From Humisphaera sp. (lineage in GTDB: Bacteria > Planctomycetota > Phycisphaerae > Tepidisphaerales > Tepidisphaeraceae): a DNA stretch of 9,539 nucleotides. The notes beneath the pieces are model-generated. The model did not search any database and was not told the DNA's origin. It saw nothing but the letters and a program-made list of their open reading frames with translations. Position 1 is the first letter of the stretch; every line of letters begins with the position of its first letter. The stretch spans positions 1-9,539 of the forward strand of contig JANXVV010000115.1 of assembly GCA_025351525.1 (NCBI GenBank), in the 5' to 3' direction. Below, piece by piece: positions 1 through 6,260 of the stretch. The translations under genes were made by a program, and so were the position numbers.

Positions 1-1
1 T

Positions 2-970
2 TCACCCACCGTCTACGCCGATCACTTCCGGGGCACCCGCATTCTTGTCACCGGCGGCGCGGGTTTCATAGGTTCGCATCTTGCACAGGCTCTCGTTCAA
101 TTGGGTTCCACCGTCGCCACTCTGGATGATCTGAGCGGAGGGTGTCGGGAGAATGTGGCCGCGATCGGGGATGCGGAATTCATCGAAGGCTCATTGCTGG
201 ATCGCCCCGCTTTAGCGCGGGCCATGCGGGGATGCCGGTATGTGTTTCATCAGGCCGCCCTGGGGTCGGTGCCCGCCAGCGTTGAAAAGCCCCGGGCGTT
301 TCACGAGGTGAATTCGACCGGGACGCTGAATGTTCTCGAGGCGGCGAAGGAGGCGGGAGTTCAGCGCATCATGTTCGCGGCCAGTTCCAGCGTCTATGGT
401 AATCATCCGGTGCCGTGGGTGGAGACGATGGCCGTCCGGCCGCAAAGCCCCTACGCGGCCACCAAGGCGGCGGGCGAAGCGCTTCTGCGGGCGTACAGCG
501 AAAGTTTCGGCATCGATACCGTCTCACTCCGCTACTTCAACATCTTCGGACCCCGGCAGAATCCGAACAGCGCCTATGCGGCGGTGATCGCCTCCTTTGC
601 CAAGGCGCTTCTGACGGGTCAACGGCCCGTGATTTATGGCGATGGCACGCAGTCGCGGGATTTCACGTTTGTCGATAATGCGGTGCACGCAAATCTACTG
701 GCGGCGAGTTGTAAATCACCGCTGCAGGGGGAAGTGATCAATGTCGGTTGTGGGCACGCGGTCACGGTGAACGAACTGGCAGCGACGATGGCGGAGGCGA
801 TGGGACGACCGGAATTGACGGCTGTTCATCAGGCGAAGCGGGTGGGGGATTTGGCGCATTCTTATGCCGATTTGAGGAATGCGCGGGAGTGGCTGGGGTA
901 TGAGCCTCGCGTGGATTTTCAGGACGGTTTGCGGCGGACGATAGAGTGGTACGGCGGAAGGTTGGTTTAA
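2..970 (+). CDS. UDP-N-acetylglucosamine/UDP-glucose 4-epimerase family protein (5' partial)
   Basis: NAD-dependent extended short-chain dehydrogenase/reductase that likely interconverts C4 epimers of UDP-hexoses for surface polysaccharide synthesis in the cytoplasm. The frame is open to the left edge. Counting from base 2 (322 residues visible), the Rossmann motif TGGAGFIG is at 17-24, the catalytic Ser region ASSSVYG at 127-133, and catalytic Tyr151 and Lys155 lie in SPYAATK. RYFNIFGPRQNPNSAYAAVI and GDGTQSRDF follow, both as I recall them from WbpP-type UDP-GlcNAc 4-epimerases. A TTG at 101 could be mistaken for the start, but it would remove the NAD-binding loop. No ATG, GTG or TTG lies in frame before it, so the true start is outside the window. 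Ser287 in GDLAHSYAD aligns with the WbpP Ser that replaces Tyr299 of GalE, which favours N-acetylated sugars (inference). It ends 61 bases before the upstream GTG option of the next gene. Family is sure; exact substrate is not. Confidence 0.93.
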   Translation, partial: SPTVYADHFRGTRILVTGGAGFIGSHLAQALVQLGSTVATLDDLSGGCRENVAAIGDAEFIEGSLLDRPALARAMRGCRYVFHQAALGSVPASVEKPRAFHEVNSTGTLNVLEAAKEAGVQRIMFAASSSVYGNHPVPWVETMAVRPQSPYAATKAAGEALLRAYSESFGIDTVSLRYFNIFGPRQNPNSAYAAVIASFAKALLTGQRPVIYGDGTQSRDFTFVDNAVHANLLAASCKSPLQGEVINVGCGHAVTVNELAATMAEAMGRPELTAVHQAKRVGDLAHSYADLRNAREWLGYEPRVDFQDGLRRTIEWYGGRLV

Positions 971-1061
971 GGGTTCGGAGATTGACGCGGAATCCGGGTC
1001 GTCGCCTGAGGCTCCGATCCCGGCGTGAGGAGTGCATTCTCTTTCAATTGAATTCAAAATC

Positions 1062-2498
1062 ATGACAGTGGTCGAGGAATTACGTTCAGTTTTGCCGCGC
1101 GATCGGGTGCTCAGCGATCCGGCGGAATTGTTCGTCTATGAATTTGACGGGTTCACCATCGCCCGGGCCCGGCCGGCCGCAGTGGTGTTTCCTTCGACGA
1201 CCGAAGAAGTTTCGGCGGTCGTGAAAATTCTGGCGAAGCACGGGGTGCAGATCGTCCCGCGCGGATCGGGCACCGGGTTGGCCGGGGGATGCGTGGCGTT
1301 TGCAGATGGAGTCATTGTTTCCACCGTGAAGATGAATCGCATCCTGAAGATCGATCTTGAAAATCGGGTGGCCCATGTGGAGGCGGGTGTGCGGAACACG
1401 GCTCTGTCCGAAGAGGTGGCCGCCCTTCCCGGCGGCGCGGTGTACCACTTCGCGCCGGACCCCTCCAGCCAGCGGGCCAGCACGATCGGCGGGAACGCCG
1501 CCACCAACGCCGGGGGGATTCACACTCTCAAGGATTTCGTTACCAGCAATCATGTGCTCGGCATCGAGATGGTGTTGAGCGATGGCTCAATCTTGAACTG
1601 CGGCGGGCAGAACGGCTGCTGCGAAGACGGCCCCTTCGATCTCCCCGGCCTGATCTGCGGCAGCGAGGGCACGCTCGGAATCATCACGAAACTCTGGGTG
1701 CGATTGGTGCCGAAGGCCACCGATTTCCGCACCATGGTCGCCACCTTCACCACCACCGCCGATGCCTGCGACGCGGTCAGTGACATCATCGCCGCCGGAA
1801 TGCTGCCGGCCGCGATGGAGATGATGGACGGGGCGATGGTGCGCGCGGTGGAGGATGCGTTTCATTTTGGTTTTTCGAAAGAGGCGCAGGCAGTGCTGCT
1901 GATCGAGCTGGATGGAATCGGCCCACTTCTCGAATGGGAAATGTCGAAAGTAACGGCCATTTGCGAAACGCGAAACGCGGCGAAGGTGGAGCAGTCGAGC
2001 GATCCTTCCCGCCGTGCGGCGTTGTGGAAAGCCCGCAAGAGCGCCTTTGGGGCGCTCGGTCGAATCAGCCATAGCTATTGCACACAGGATGCCTGCGTTC
2101 CGCGCAGCAACCTGGCGGAGGTCTTGAAGCGCATCGCCGAGATCGGCCTTGAGCATGGTCTGCAAATCCCCAGCGCCTTCCACGCCGGCGACGGCAACAT
2201 CCACCCGATCTTCCTGTACGATGATGCGGATGATTCGCAGGTGCAGAACACGCTTCACGCCGCCGAAAAAGTGCTGAAGTACTGCATCGAGATCGGCGGC
2301 ACGGTCACCGGTGAACACGGGGTCGGCGTGGAAAAACTGCATCTGATGCCGTACCTGTTTGACCGCGCGACGATGGATCAGTTTCAGCGGATCAAGTCGG
2401 CGTTCGACCCGCAACAGCAGATCAACGCGGGGAAGTTATTGCCGTCGGATAAGGTTCAGGTGCAACTGCTTAAGCCCGGCCGGCATGTGCCGCAGTGA
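1062..2498 (+). CDS. FAD-linked oxidase, glycolate oxidase GlcD / D-lactate dehydrogenase family
   Basis: Flavoprotein oxidising a D-2-hydroxyacid (glycolate, D-lactate or similar) to the 2-oxoacid. From the ATG at 1062 (478 aa, the usual GlcD size) the PCMH-type FAD-binding domain comes first, with the pyrophosphate loop PRGSGTGLAGG at 66-76, PDPSS at 132-136 and GSEGTLGIITK at 200-210. The FAD-oxidase C-terminal domain follows, with HAGDGNIHP at 374-382, GEHGVGVEK at 417-425 and the terminal INAGKLLP. A GTG at 1032 would add ten residues. It directly abuts GAGGA (1027-1031), too close to act as a ribosome site, so I prefer the ATG, although that ATG has no clear Shine-Dalgarno either. GlcE and GlcF partners are not adjacent. 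It may therefore work alone, or its partners may lie elsewhere. The substrate cannot be told from the sequence. Confidence 0.93.
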   Translation: MTVVEELRSVLPRDRVLSDPAELFVYEFDGFTIARARPAAVVFPSTTEEVSAVVKILAKHGVQIVPRGSGTGLAGGCVAFADGVIVSTVKMNRILKIDLENRVAHVEAGVRNTALSEEVAALPGGAVYHFAPDPSSQRASTIGGNAATNAGGIHTLKDFVTSNHVLGIEMVLSDGSILNCGGQNGCCEDGPFDLPGLICGSEGTLGIITKLWVRLVPKATDFRTMVATFTTTADACDAVSDIIAAGMLPAAMEMMDGAMVRAVEDAFHFGFSKEAQAVLLIELDGIGPLLEWEMSKVTAICETRNAAKVEQSSDPSRRAALWKARKSAFGALGRISHSYCTQDACVPRSNLAEVLKRIAEIGLEHGLQIPSAFHAGDGNIHPIFLYDDADDSQVQNTLHAAEKVLKYCIEIGGTVTGEHGVGVEKLHLMPYLFDRATMDQFQRIKSAFDPQQQINAGKLLPSDKVQVQLLKPGRHVPQ

Positions 2499-2587
2499 TA
2501 TTATCTAGAGCAGGATGGAGACCGCTAGAGCGACCCGATGGCCTTCCACGCGCGTAGGGATTATCATCGAATGATCGGAACGATTGC

Positions 2588-3241
2588 ATGAGCCGAACCC
2601 TGTCCCATCCCCCCGCCGTCCGCCTCGACGATATCCAGCATTTTGTGTTGGAGGAAGCGAGTTGGGCGTTGTACGAAAAGCTCCTGCGCGACATCGGCGA
2701 GCGTCCGATCCGAGTGACGTATGATGAGGGGACAATGGAGATCATGTCCCCATTGCCGGAACACGAACGTCCTAAGAAACTGATCGGGCAGTTGATCGAA
2801 ACTCTCACCTTTGAACTTGAAATACCCAGGGCATCGCTCGGTTCAACGACCTTTCGATACCGCGAGAAGTCCAAGGGTTTTGAGCCGGATGAGTGCTACT
2901 ACTTTCACGACGAACAAAAAATGCGGGGAAAAAATCGACTGGATCTGAAGAAAGACCCCCCGCCGGAACTGGTGGTGGAAATCGACATCGCCTCGCGCTC
3001 CGTCCCCCGCGAGCCGATCTACGCGGCACTGGGCGTCCCGGAAATCTGGCGCTGCAAAGCGCGTCGGGTGGACTGCCTCCACTTGATCGACGGCGAATAC
3101 AAAACCCGAAAAATGAGCCTCGCCTTCCCCTTCCTGGAACCCGCGCTCCTCCAGCGTTTCATCGAAAAAGCCGCCGTGGACGGTGAGACAGCCATGCTGC
3201 GGCAGTTCGTGGCCTGGGTGAGAAAAAACAAATGGGCGTGA
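2588..3241 (+). CDS. Uma2 family protein (PD-(D/E)XK nuclease-like fold, formerly DUF820)
   Basis: 217-residue protein of the Uma2 family, which is very abundant in cyanobacteria and planctomycetes and has a restriction-endonuclease-like fold. No cellular role is established. Visible family marks are DEGTMEIMSPLPEHE at 46-60, the acidic FEPDECYYF at 98-106, and the core strand DPPPELVVEID at 123-133, whose Glu131 and Asp133 are candidate metal ligands. A basic helix leads into YAALGVPEIWRC at 145-156. The usual Lys of the PD-(D/E)XK core is not obvious right after VVEID, where IASRSVPRE follows. Nuclease activity is therefore uncertain. The ATG at 2588 has only a weak upstream purine stretch. 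The gene stands alone, 89 bases after the oxidase gene and 133 bases before the HEPN gene. It may be accessory cargo. Confidence 0.88.
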   Translation: MSRTLSHPPAVRLDDIQHFVLEEASWALYEKLLRDIGERPIRVTYDEGTMEIMSPLPEHERPKKLIGQLIETLTFELEIPRASLGSTTFRYREKSKGFEPDECYYFHDEQKMRGKNRLDLKKDPPPELVVEIDIASRSVPREPIYAALGVPEIWRCKARRVDCLHLIDGEYKTRKMSLAFPFLEPALLQRFIEKAAVDGETAMLRQFVAWVRKNKWA

Positions 3242-3337
3242 CGCGTTAGCGGGTTCCTGAGATAAACTTCTCGAGGATAATTTTTTGGCCGATAGCCGAT
3301 GGAACGAAAAGAAGGCACTGCGTAACATCCCCTAGGT

Positions 3338-3366
3338 TTGGAATGTCACACAACCGCCGGTACACT
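3338..3366 (+). promoter_or_regulatory. putative sigma-70 promoter of the HEPN/nucleotidyltransferase pair
   Basis: TTGGAA (3338-3343) and TACACT (3361-3366) are separated by exactly 17 bases. Each matches four of six consensus positions. Transcription would start about 3373, right at the ATG of the HEPN gene (3375). That would give a leaderless or nearly leaderless message and fits the absence of a Shine-Dalgarno there. Prediction from spacing and sequence only. Confidence 0.4.
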
Positions 3367-3374
3367 CAAAGTTA

Positions 3375-3773
3375 ATGGCGTCGAACGATGCGGATTACTG
3401 GCTGGACTTGGCGCGGTACGATCTACGTGCTTCTGCGGCGATGCTAAGGGCGAAACAGCGGCTGTATGTGGGATTTCTTTGTCATTTAGCAATTGAGAAG
3501 ACGCGCAAGGCGTGCTGGGCATCGGTGAAGAAATGCACTCCGCCATTTACGCATGACTTGTCACTTCTCGCCGAGCGAACCGGACTTTTAGCGATGCTGG
3601 ACGAGAGGTCTCTTACCGTTTTGGATTTTCTGGAGCCGCTGCATATTGATGGGCGCTACCCCACGGATAAAGCCCGATTGCTGCGAATGCTGACGTCCGC
3701 CAAATGTGCCTTGCTTATGACCGAAACCCGGAGATTGCACCTGTGGATAAAAAACAAGCTGCCCAAAAAGTGA
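3375..3773 (+). CDS. HEPN domain protein
   Basis: 132-residue all-alpha protein of the HEPN superfamily (PF05168-like), the partner type usually encoded next to a minimal nucleotidyltransferase. Visible are the N-terminal helix with DADYWLDLARYDLRASAAML (5-24), the helix FLCHLAIEKTRKACW (34-48) matching the family pattern 'HLAxEKxxKA', and PPFTHDLSLL (56-65), the most recognisable family signature. The RX4-6H motif of RNase-active HEPN toxins is not seen. The nearest pair is Arg29-His37, seven residues apart, and the RX4HXY tyrosine modified in HepT is also missing. It is thus more likely a non-catalytic HEPN partner than a classic toxin. The downstream gene overlaps its last 31 bases, implying translational coupling. 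No clear ribosome site precedes the ATG. Confidence 0.82.
   Translation: MASNDADYWLDLARYDLRASAAMLRAKQRLYVGFLCHLAIEKTRKACWASVKKCTPPFTHDLSLLAERTGLLAMLDERSLTVLDFLEPLHIDGRYPTDKARLLRMLTSAKCALLMTETRRLHLWIKNKLPKK
3730..3733 (+). promoter_or_regulatory. ribosome binding site deciding the nucleotidyltransferase start
   Basis: GGAG inside the 3' end of the HEPN gene, nine bases before the GTG at 3743. It supports GTG 3743 over the upstream ATG at 3704, which would overlap the HEPN gene by 70 bases and has no such site. Confidence 0.5.
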
Positions 3774-4054
3774 AGCAATTCGCCGAGATCGTGCGCACTC
3801 ATCTTCCGGTGTGCGACGTACTACTCTACGGCTCTTACGCCACAGGCCACGCGCGGCAATACAGCGACATCGACGTGGCGGTGGTCGTGGATGAATACAC
3901 CGGAAATTTGCTCGGCATGAAAGCCCTGCTATTCAGGCTCCGCCGAGAGATTGACGTGCGCATCGAGCCTTTGCTGCTGGAGCGAAAGCATGACCCCGCC
4001 CATTTCCTCGATGAAATCGTGCGGACAGGAAAAATGATCGCCTCGTATTCGTGA
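3743..4054 (+). CDS. minimal nucleotidyltransferase (MNT), HEPN partner
   Basis: 103-residue nucleotidyltransferase of the DNA polymerase beta superfamily. From the GTG start the signature GSYATG sits at 30-35 and SDIDVAVV at 41-48. Metal-binding Asp43 and Asp45 are present, and a third acidic residue, Asp71, lies in REIDVRIEP, so the active-site triad looks intact. Members of this family transfer nucleotides, and in MntA/HepT pairs the MNT adenylylates its HEPN partner. Whether that applies here is unclear, because the HEPN protein lacks the HepT target motif. It overlaps the HEPN gene by 31 bases and is surely co-transcribed with it. The alternative start ATG 3704 would give 116 residues whose first 13 show no family similarity that I recognise. 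Confidence 0.88.
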   Translation: MDKKQAAQKVKQFAEIVRTHLPVCDVLLYGSYATGHARQYSDIDVAVVVDEYTGNLLGMKALLFRLRREIDVRIEPLLLERKHDPAHFLDEIVRTGKMIASYS

Positions 4055-4109
4055 ATTAAAGACCAACTCGCACGATCTTGCATTCGAAGCAAATTTTCAC
4101 GGCAGCCGA

Positions 4110-4598
4110 ATGAAGCGGGCGAGTCAATCCATCACACTCGTGCTCATCGCCTCGACGTCGATCCTTCAAGGATGCGATGACTCGTCGGGCAATACACGCC
4201 GCGATAACTTCAACGACGAATACTGGCCGGCACCCTCGCACTTGCTTTCCGACGGACAATATAACTCCACCACACGACCGGCCATGGTGGCGCTCACGGC
4301 GGAGGCACCTGACTTTTGCAACGCCTCACTTCCATCCCCCGTTCCAACTGGCAGTCAACCGTCGAGTCGCGGGGCTTTCACTTTGACACACTCGAAGGCC
4401 AACCCTATTGGGATGAAAGCGCGTACTACCAATTCACCTCCGCAAAAATCGATGAACTGGAACGCGCGACCTACGAGTTGGATCGCATGGGTCTGGAAGC
4501 CGTGCCGCACGTCATCGACGAACGCCGCTCCGGGCTATTCGGCATCCCCGAAGCGTTCGCCGACTGGGTCGCCAATAGTTGGGAGACGGATGATCTGA
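4110..4598 (+). CDS. short lipoprotein, probably broken (YgiB/DUF1190-like N-terminus)
   Basis: The first part, MKRASQSITLVLIASTSILQ followed by GCDDSSGN, has a basic start, a hydrophobic stretch and a lipobox-like LQGC with Cys22. It would be a lipoprotein signal peptide. The N-terminus resembles the UPF0441/DUF1190 lipoproteins encoded just before ygiC or yjfC in Escherichia coli. Only about the first 68 codons (to roughly 4313) are credible. After that the frame reads out of phase through a recognisable glutathionylspermidine-synthase coding stretch until the stop at 4598. The original gene probably ended near 4312, where a TGA (4310-4312) lies in another frame, so a small indel or a deletion is likely. 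No strong ribosome site precedes ATG 4110. The DUF1190 link rests on the signal peptide and on context and is tentative. Confidence 0.45.
   Translation: MKRASQSITLVLIASTSILQGCDDSSGNTRRDNFNDEYWPAPSHLLSDGQYNSTTRPAMVALTAEAPDFCNASLPSPVPTGSQPSSRGAFTLTHSKANPIGMKARTTNSPPQKSMNWNARPTSWIAWVWKPCRTSSTNAAPGYSASPKRSPTGSPIVGRRMI
4301..4305 (+). promoter_or_regulatory. ribosome binding site for the GSP-synthase-like fragment
   Basis: GGAGG, ten bases before the TTG at 4316 and inside the lipoprotein reading frame. It is one of the strongest Shine-Dalgarno matches in the window and supports TTG 4316 as the original start. Confidence 0.5.
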
Positions 4599-4663
4599 CG
4601 ATCGTCATCGCCGCCGTATTGATCGGCGTCAGCCTGCTCGTCGCGCACATCGTCGCGGCGTAA
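4316..4663 (+). pseudogene. glutathionylspermidine synthase family, N-terminal fragment joined to a membrane helix
   Basis: Residues 9-92 match the N-terminus of the GSP-synthase family (YgiC, YjfC, PF03738). They include RSNWQSTVESRGFHF (9-23), the family pattern PYWDESAYYQFT (30-41), IDELERATYELDRMGLEAV (45-63), HVID and GIPEAFADWVANSWE (76-90). In intact family members the SWE segment is followed by a 'PSLYGRFDL'-like stretch and then about 280 residues of ATP-grasp catalytic domain. Here the frame goes instead, from residue 94, into the hydrophobic LTIVIAAVLIGVSLLVAHIV, then AA and a stop at 115. All ATP- and substrate-binding residues are therefore absent and ligase activity is impossible. 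The 20-residue tail looks like a transmembrane helix, possibly the end of a DUF350 (YjfL-like) protein, a known neighbour of this family. A deletion fusion is the simplest explanation, though a small membrane-anchored derivative cannot be excluded. Confidence 0.7.
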
Positions 4664-4825
4664 AGAAAGTGCCCCGTTGCCCGCCGCGCAGTTTGCGATG
4701 CTCAGACGGCCTCTCGTCAAACACGCTTCCCCTTGGACACCTCTCGAAACCATCCGGCTGGCCGCCCAAGTTGGAACATTAAACGTCCGATGAAGGATGG
4801 ATCATTCGGAACTGCCGTCGCCTTC

Positions 4826-4853
4826 TTGACAGCGCATCGGTCTACCCTAAAAT
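4826..4853 (+). promoter_or_regulatory. sigma-70 promoter of tRNA-Leu
   Basis: A perfect -35 hexamer TTGACA (4826-4831) is followed after 16 bases by TAAAAT (4848-4853), five of six consensus bases. The expected start is near 4860, seven bases before the mature tRNA 5' end. The stretch 4664-4825 before it shows no gene or other site that I can support. Confidence 0.75.
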
Positions 4854-4866
4854 ACATTTTTCCGTC

Positions 4867-4950
4867 GCGGCCATGGCGGAATTGGCAGACGCGCTAGATT
4901 CAGGTTCTAGTACTCGCAAGGGTGTGCAGGTTCAACTCCTGTTGGCCGCA
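4867..4950 (+). tRNA. tRNA-Leu (anticodon CAG)
   Basis: Acceptor arms GCGGCCA (4867-4873) and TGGCCGC (4943-4949) pair perfectly over seven bases, with discriminator A at 4950. The anticodon stem CTAGA/TCTAG encloses loop TTCAGGT with anticodon CAG at 4901-4903, reading the leucine codon CUG. A long variable arm, as expected for a class II tRNA, precedes the T arm GCAGG-TTCAACT-CCTGT. The 3' CCA is not encoded; TCT follows. Confidence 0.97.
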
Positions 4951-4956
4951 TCTACT

Positions 4957-5001
4957 AAAAAGCCCGTAAATCGCTGTAAAACAGTGGTCTACGGGCTTTT
5001 T
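4957..5001 (+). terminator. intrinsic terminator of tRNA-Leu
   Basis: AGCCCGTA (4961-4968) pairs perfectly with TACGGGCT (4990-4997). Inside the loop a second small stem, CTGT/ACAG (4974-4977 with 4981-4984), can form. Four As precede the stem and eight Ts (4997-5004) end it. The A/T flanks make it potentially bidirectional. Confidence 0.88.
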
Positions 5002-5100
5002 TTTGCTTCATTCGGCATGGAATAATCCGGTTGTTTGCCCCTGTTCGTCTTCGATTGACGTTGCGCGGTAGTCGTACGCCAACGCCCAAACAAGTCCAAC

Positions 5101-5126
5101 AAAAAAACCCTACTTTCGCAGGGTTT
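5101..5126 (-). terminator. intrinsic terminator of tRNA-Val
   Basis: On the minus strand AAACCCT (5126-5120) and AGGGTTT (5111-5105) form a seven-base stem around an eight-base loop, then run into Ts (the A-run at 5101-5107 on the plus strand). It starts six bases beyond the tRNA 3' end. The 5005-5100 stretch between the two convergent terminators shows nothing further. Confidence 0.82.
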
Positions 5127-5131
5127 GGTGA

Positions 5132-5205
5132 TGGGCGATAAAGGGCTCGAACCTTCGACCTCACGGGTGTGATCCGTGCGCTCTAGCCAACTGAGCTAAT
5201 CGCCC
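5132..5205 (-). tRNA. tRNA-Val (anticodon CAC)
   Basis: On the minus strand acceptor GGGCGAT (5205-5199) pairs with ATCGCCC (5139-5133), and the discriminator A is at 5132. The D arm GCTCAGTTGGCTAGAGC follows. The anticodon stem CACGG/CCGTG encloses loop ATCACAC with anticodon CAC, preceded by the conserved T33, reading the valine codon GUG. The T arm is GAAGG-TTCGAGC-CCTTT, with a G-T closing pair. CCA is not encoded. The gene faces tRNA-Leu. Confidence 0.95.
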
Positions 5206-5223
5206 GCATATTCGGACAGTCTC

Positions 5224-5252
5224 ACTTTACAAACGCCCGACGCCAAAATCAA
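5224..5252 (-). promoter_or_regulatory. putative sigma-70 promoter of tRNA-Val
   Basis: On the minus strand TTGATT (5252-5247) and TAAAGT (5229-5224) are separated by 17 bases, four of six matches each. The start would fall near 5217, about a dozen bases before the tRNA. It lies just beyond the queG stop codon, so the tRNA need not depend on queG transcription. Confidence 0.5.
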
Positions 5253-5265
5253 GCACCTGTGAAAC

Positions 5266-6240
5266 TCATTTTTGAGTCGCCGTGAGATTCCGCTGTACGA
5301 TCTGTGCATTGCGCTGCAGCACGGGTAGCTTGACGCGCTTCATGGCGCTGCCGCGGAGAGTGGTCGAGTAAGCGGTCTGCTGCCAACTCAACACCTCGCG
5401 GAGATCGAGGGTGCCGGTCGGGAAGCGCGGGTAGAACGCAGGATCCGTCGCGGCGACGGCTTTGTGATTCCACGGGCAGACGTCCTGGCAGATGTCGCAG
5501 CCGTAGAGCCATTCGCCGATTTTGGCGTGAAATTCTTCCGCAATCGGTGCGGGATGTTCGATGGTGAGGTACGAGATGCAACGTCGTGCATCGAGTTGAT
5601 AGGGAGCGGTGATCGCCCCGGTCGGGCAGGCATCGAGGCAGCGACGACAGGTGCCGCAACGGTCCACCGCGGGTTCATCGGGCGGGAGAGAAACGGTGGT
5701 GATGATCTCGCCGAGCAACAGCCATGAGCCGATGTGCGGATGGATGGTGCAGGTGTTTTTGCCGATCCAACCGACGCCGGCTCGTGCGGCCACATCCTTT
5801 TCCATCACCGGCGCGGTATCGACGCACGGGCGCGTGACAGCACCGGGGACAGCGCTGCGAATCCAATCGGACAGAGTCCACAGTCGTTCCTGAATCAGCT
5901 TGTGATAATCGCGTCCGAGCGCGTACCGGGCGATACGGCCATGATGCTAGGCCTCGTCGGGCGGCACGGGTTGCAGTGGGAAGTAATAGTTGATCGCCAC
6001 GCAAATCACGCTGGCGGCATCGGGGACATAAACGCGCGGGTCGGTGCGTTCCTCAAATCGGCGGGTGAGATACGCCATCGAACCGGCCTGGCCGTCATCG
6101 AGCCATTGCCGCAGATAATCGCGATAGCGCGACGGTTCGGCGGCGGAGATGCCGACGAGATCGAAACCGAGCGCACGAGCCCGTTGCCTGATCTCGGCGG
6201 CTAGTTGATGGGGATCGGGTTGGATAAGGAGATCGGGCAA
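5266..6240 (-). pseudogene. queG: epoxyqueuosine reductase QueG, interrupted by one in-frame amber codon
   Basis: Cobalamin- and [4Fe-4S]-dependent enzyme performing the last step of queuosine synthesis, the reduction of epoxyqueuosine in tRNA. From TTG 6240 (AGGA nine bases before it) to the TGA at 5266-5268 the frame is 324 codons, normal for the shorter family members without HEAT repeats. Codon 98 is TAG (5947-5949), and coding similarity continues in the same frame on both sides. Before it come RALGFDLVGISAAEP (22-36) and ASVICVAINYYFP (76-88). After it come GRIARYALGRDYHK (101-114), CVDTAP (139-144, with the conserved Asp141) and GWIGKNT (157-163). All eight Fe-S cysteines follow at 195, 198, 201, 205, 221, 248, 251 and 255. 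A CAG-to-TAG change would explain it. A restart at 5808 would drop the conserved central segment. Unless the TAG is suppressed or a sequencing error, no full enzyme is made. Confidence 0.85.
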
Positions 6241-6260
6241 TTGAAATCATCCTACCGCGA

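Noticed and set aside
982..1010. TTGACG as a -35 box for the oxidase gene
   Set aside because: No plausible -10 hexamer at 16-18 bases spacing.
716..1063. Long open frames opposite the epimerase and oxidase genes
   Set aside because: They lie antisense to well-supported genes, are rich in Arg/Pro/His as expected of GC-rich shadow frames, and show no family motif.
1587..2414. 275-residue minus-strand frame opposite the GlcD-like gene
   Set aside because: Antisense shadow of a strongly conserved flavoprotein gene; composition is that of a complementary frame.
2504..2533. Two CTAGAGC copies before the Uma2 gene as an operator
   Set aside because: Too short and too few to separate from chance, and no regulator is nearby.
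4867..4950. tRNA-Leu as an attachment site of an integrated element
   Set aside because: No integrase gene and no repeat of the tRNA 3' end in the window.
5675..6004. Frameshift in queG as an alternative to the amber codon
   Set aside because: The minus-strand frame here is not QueG-like. The QueG frame reads straight through on both sides of the TAG, and the distance between the two parts is a multiple of three.
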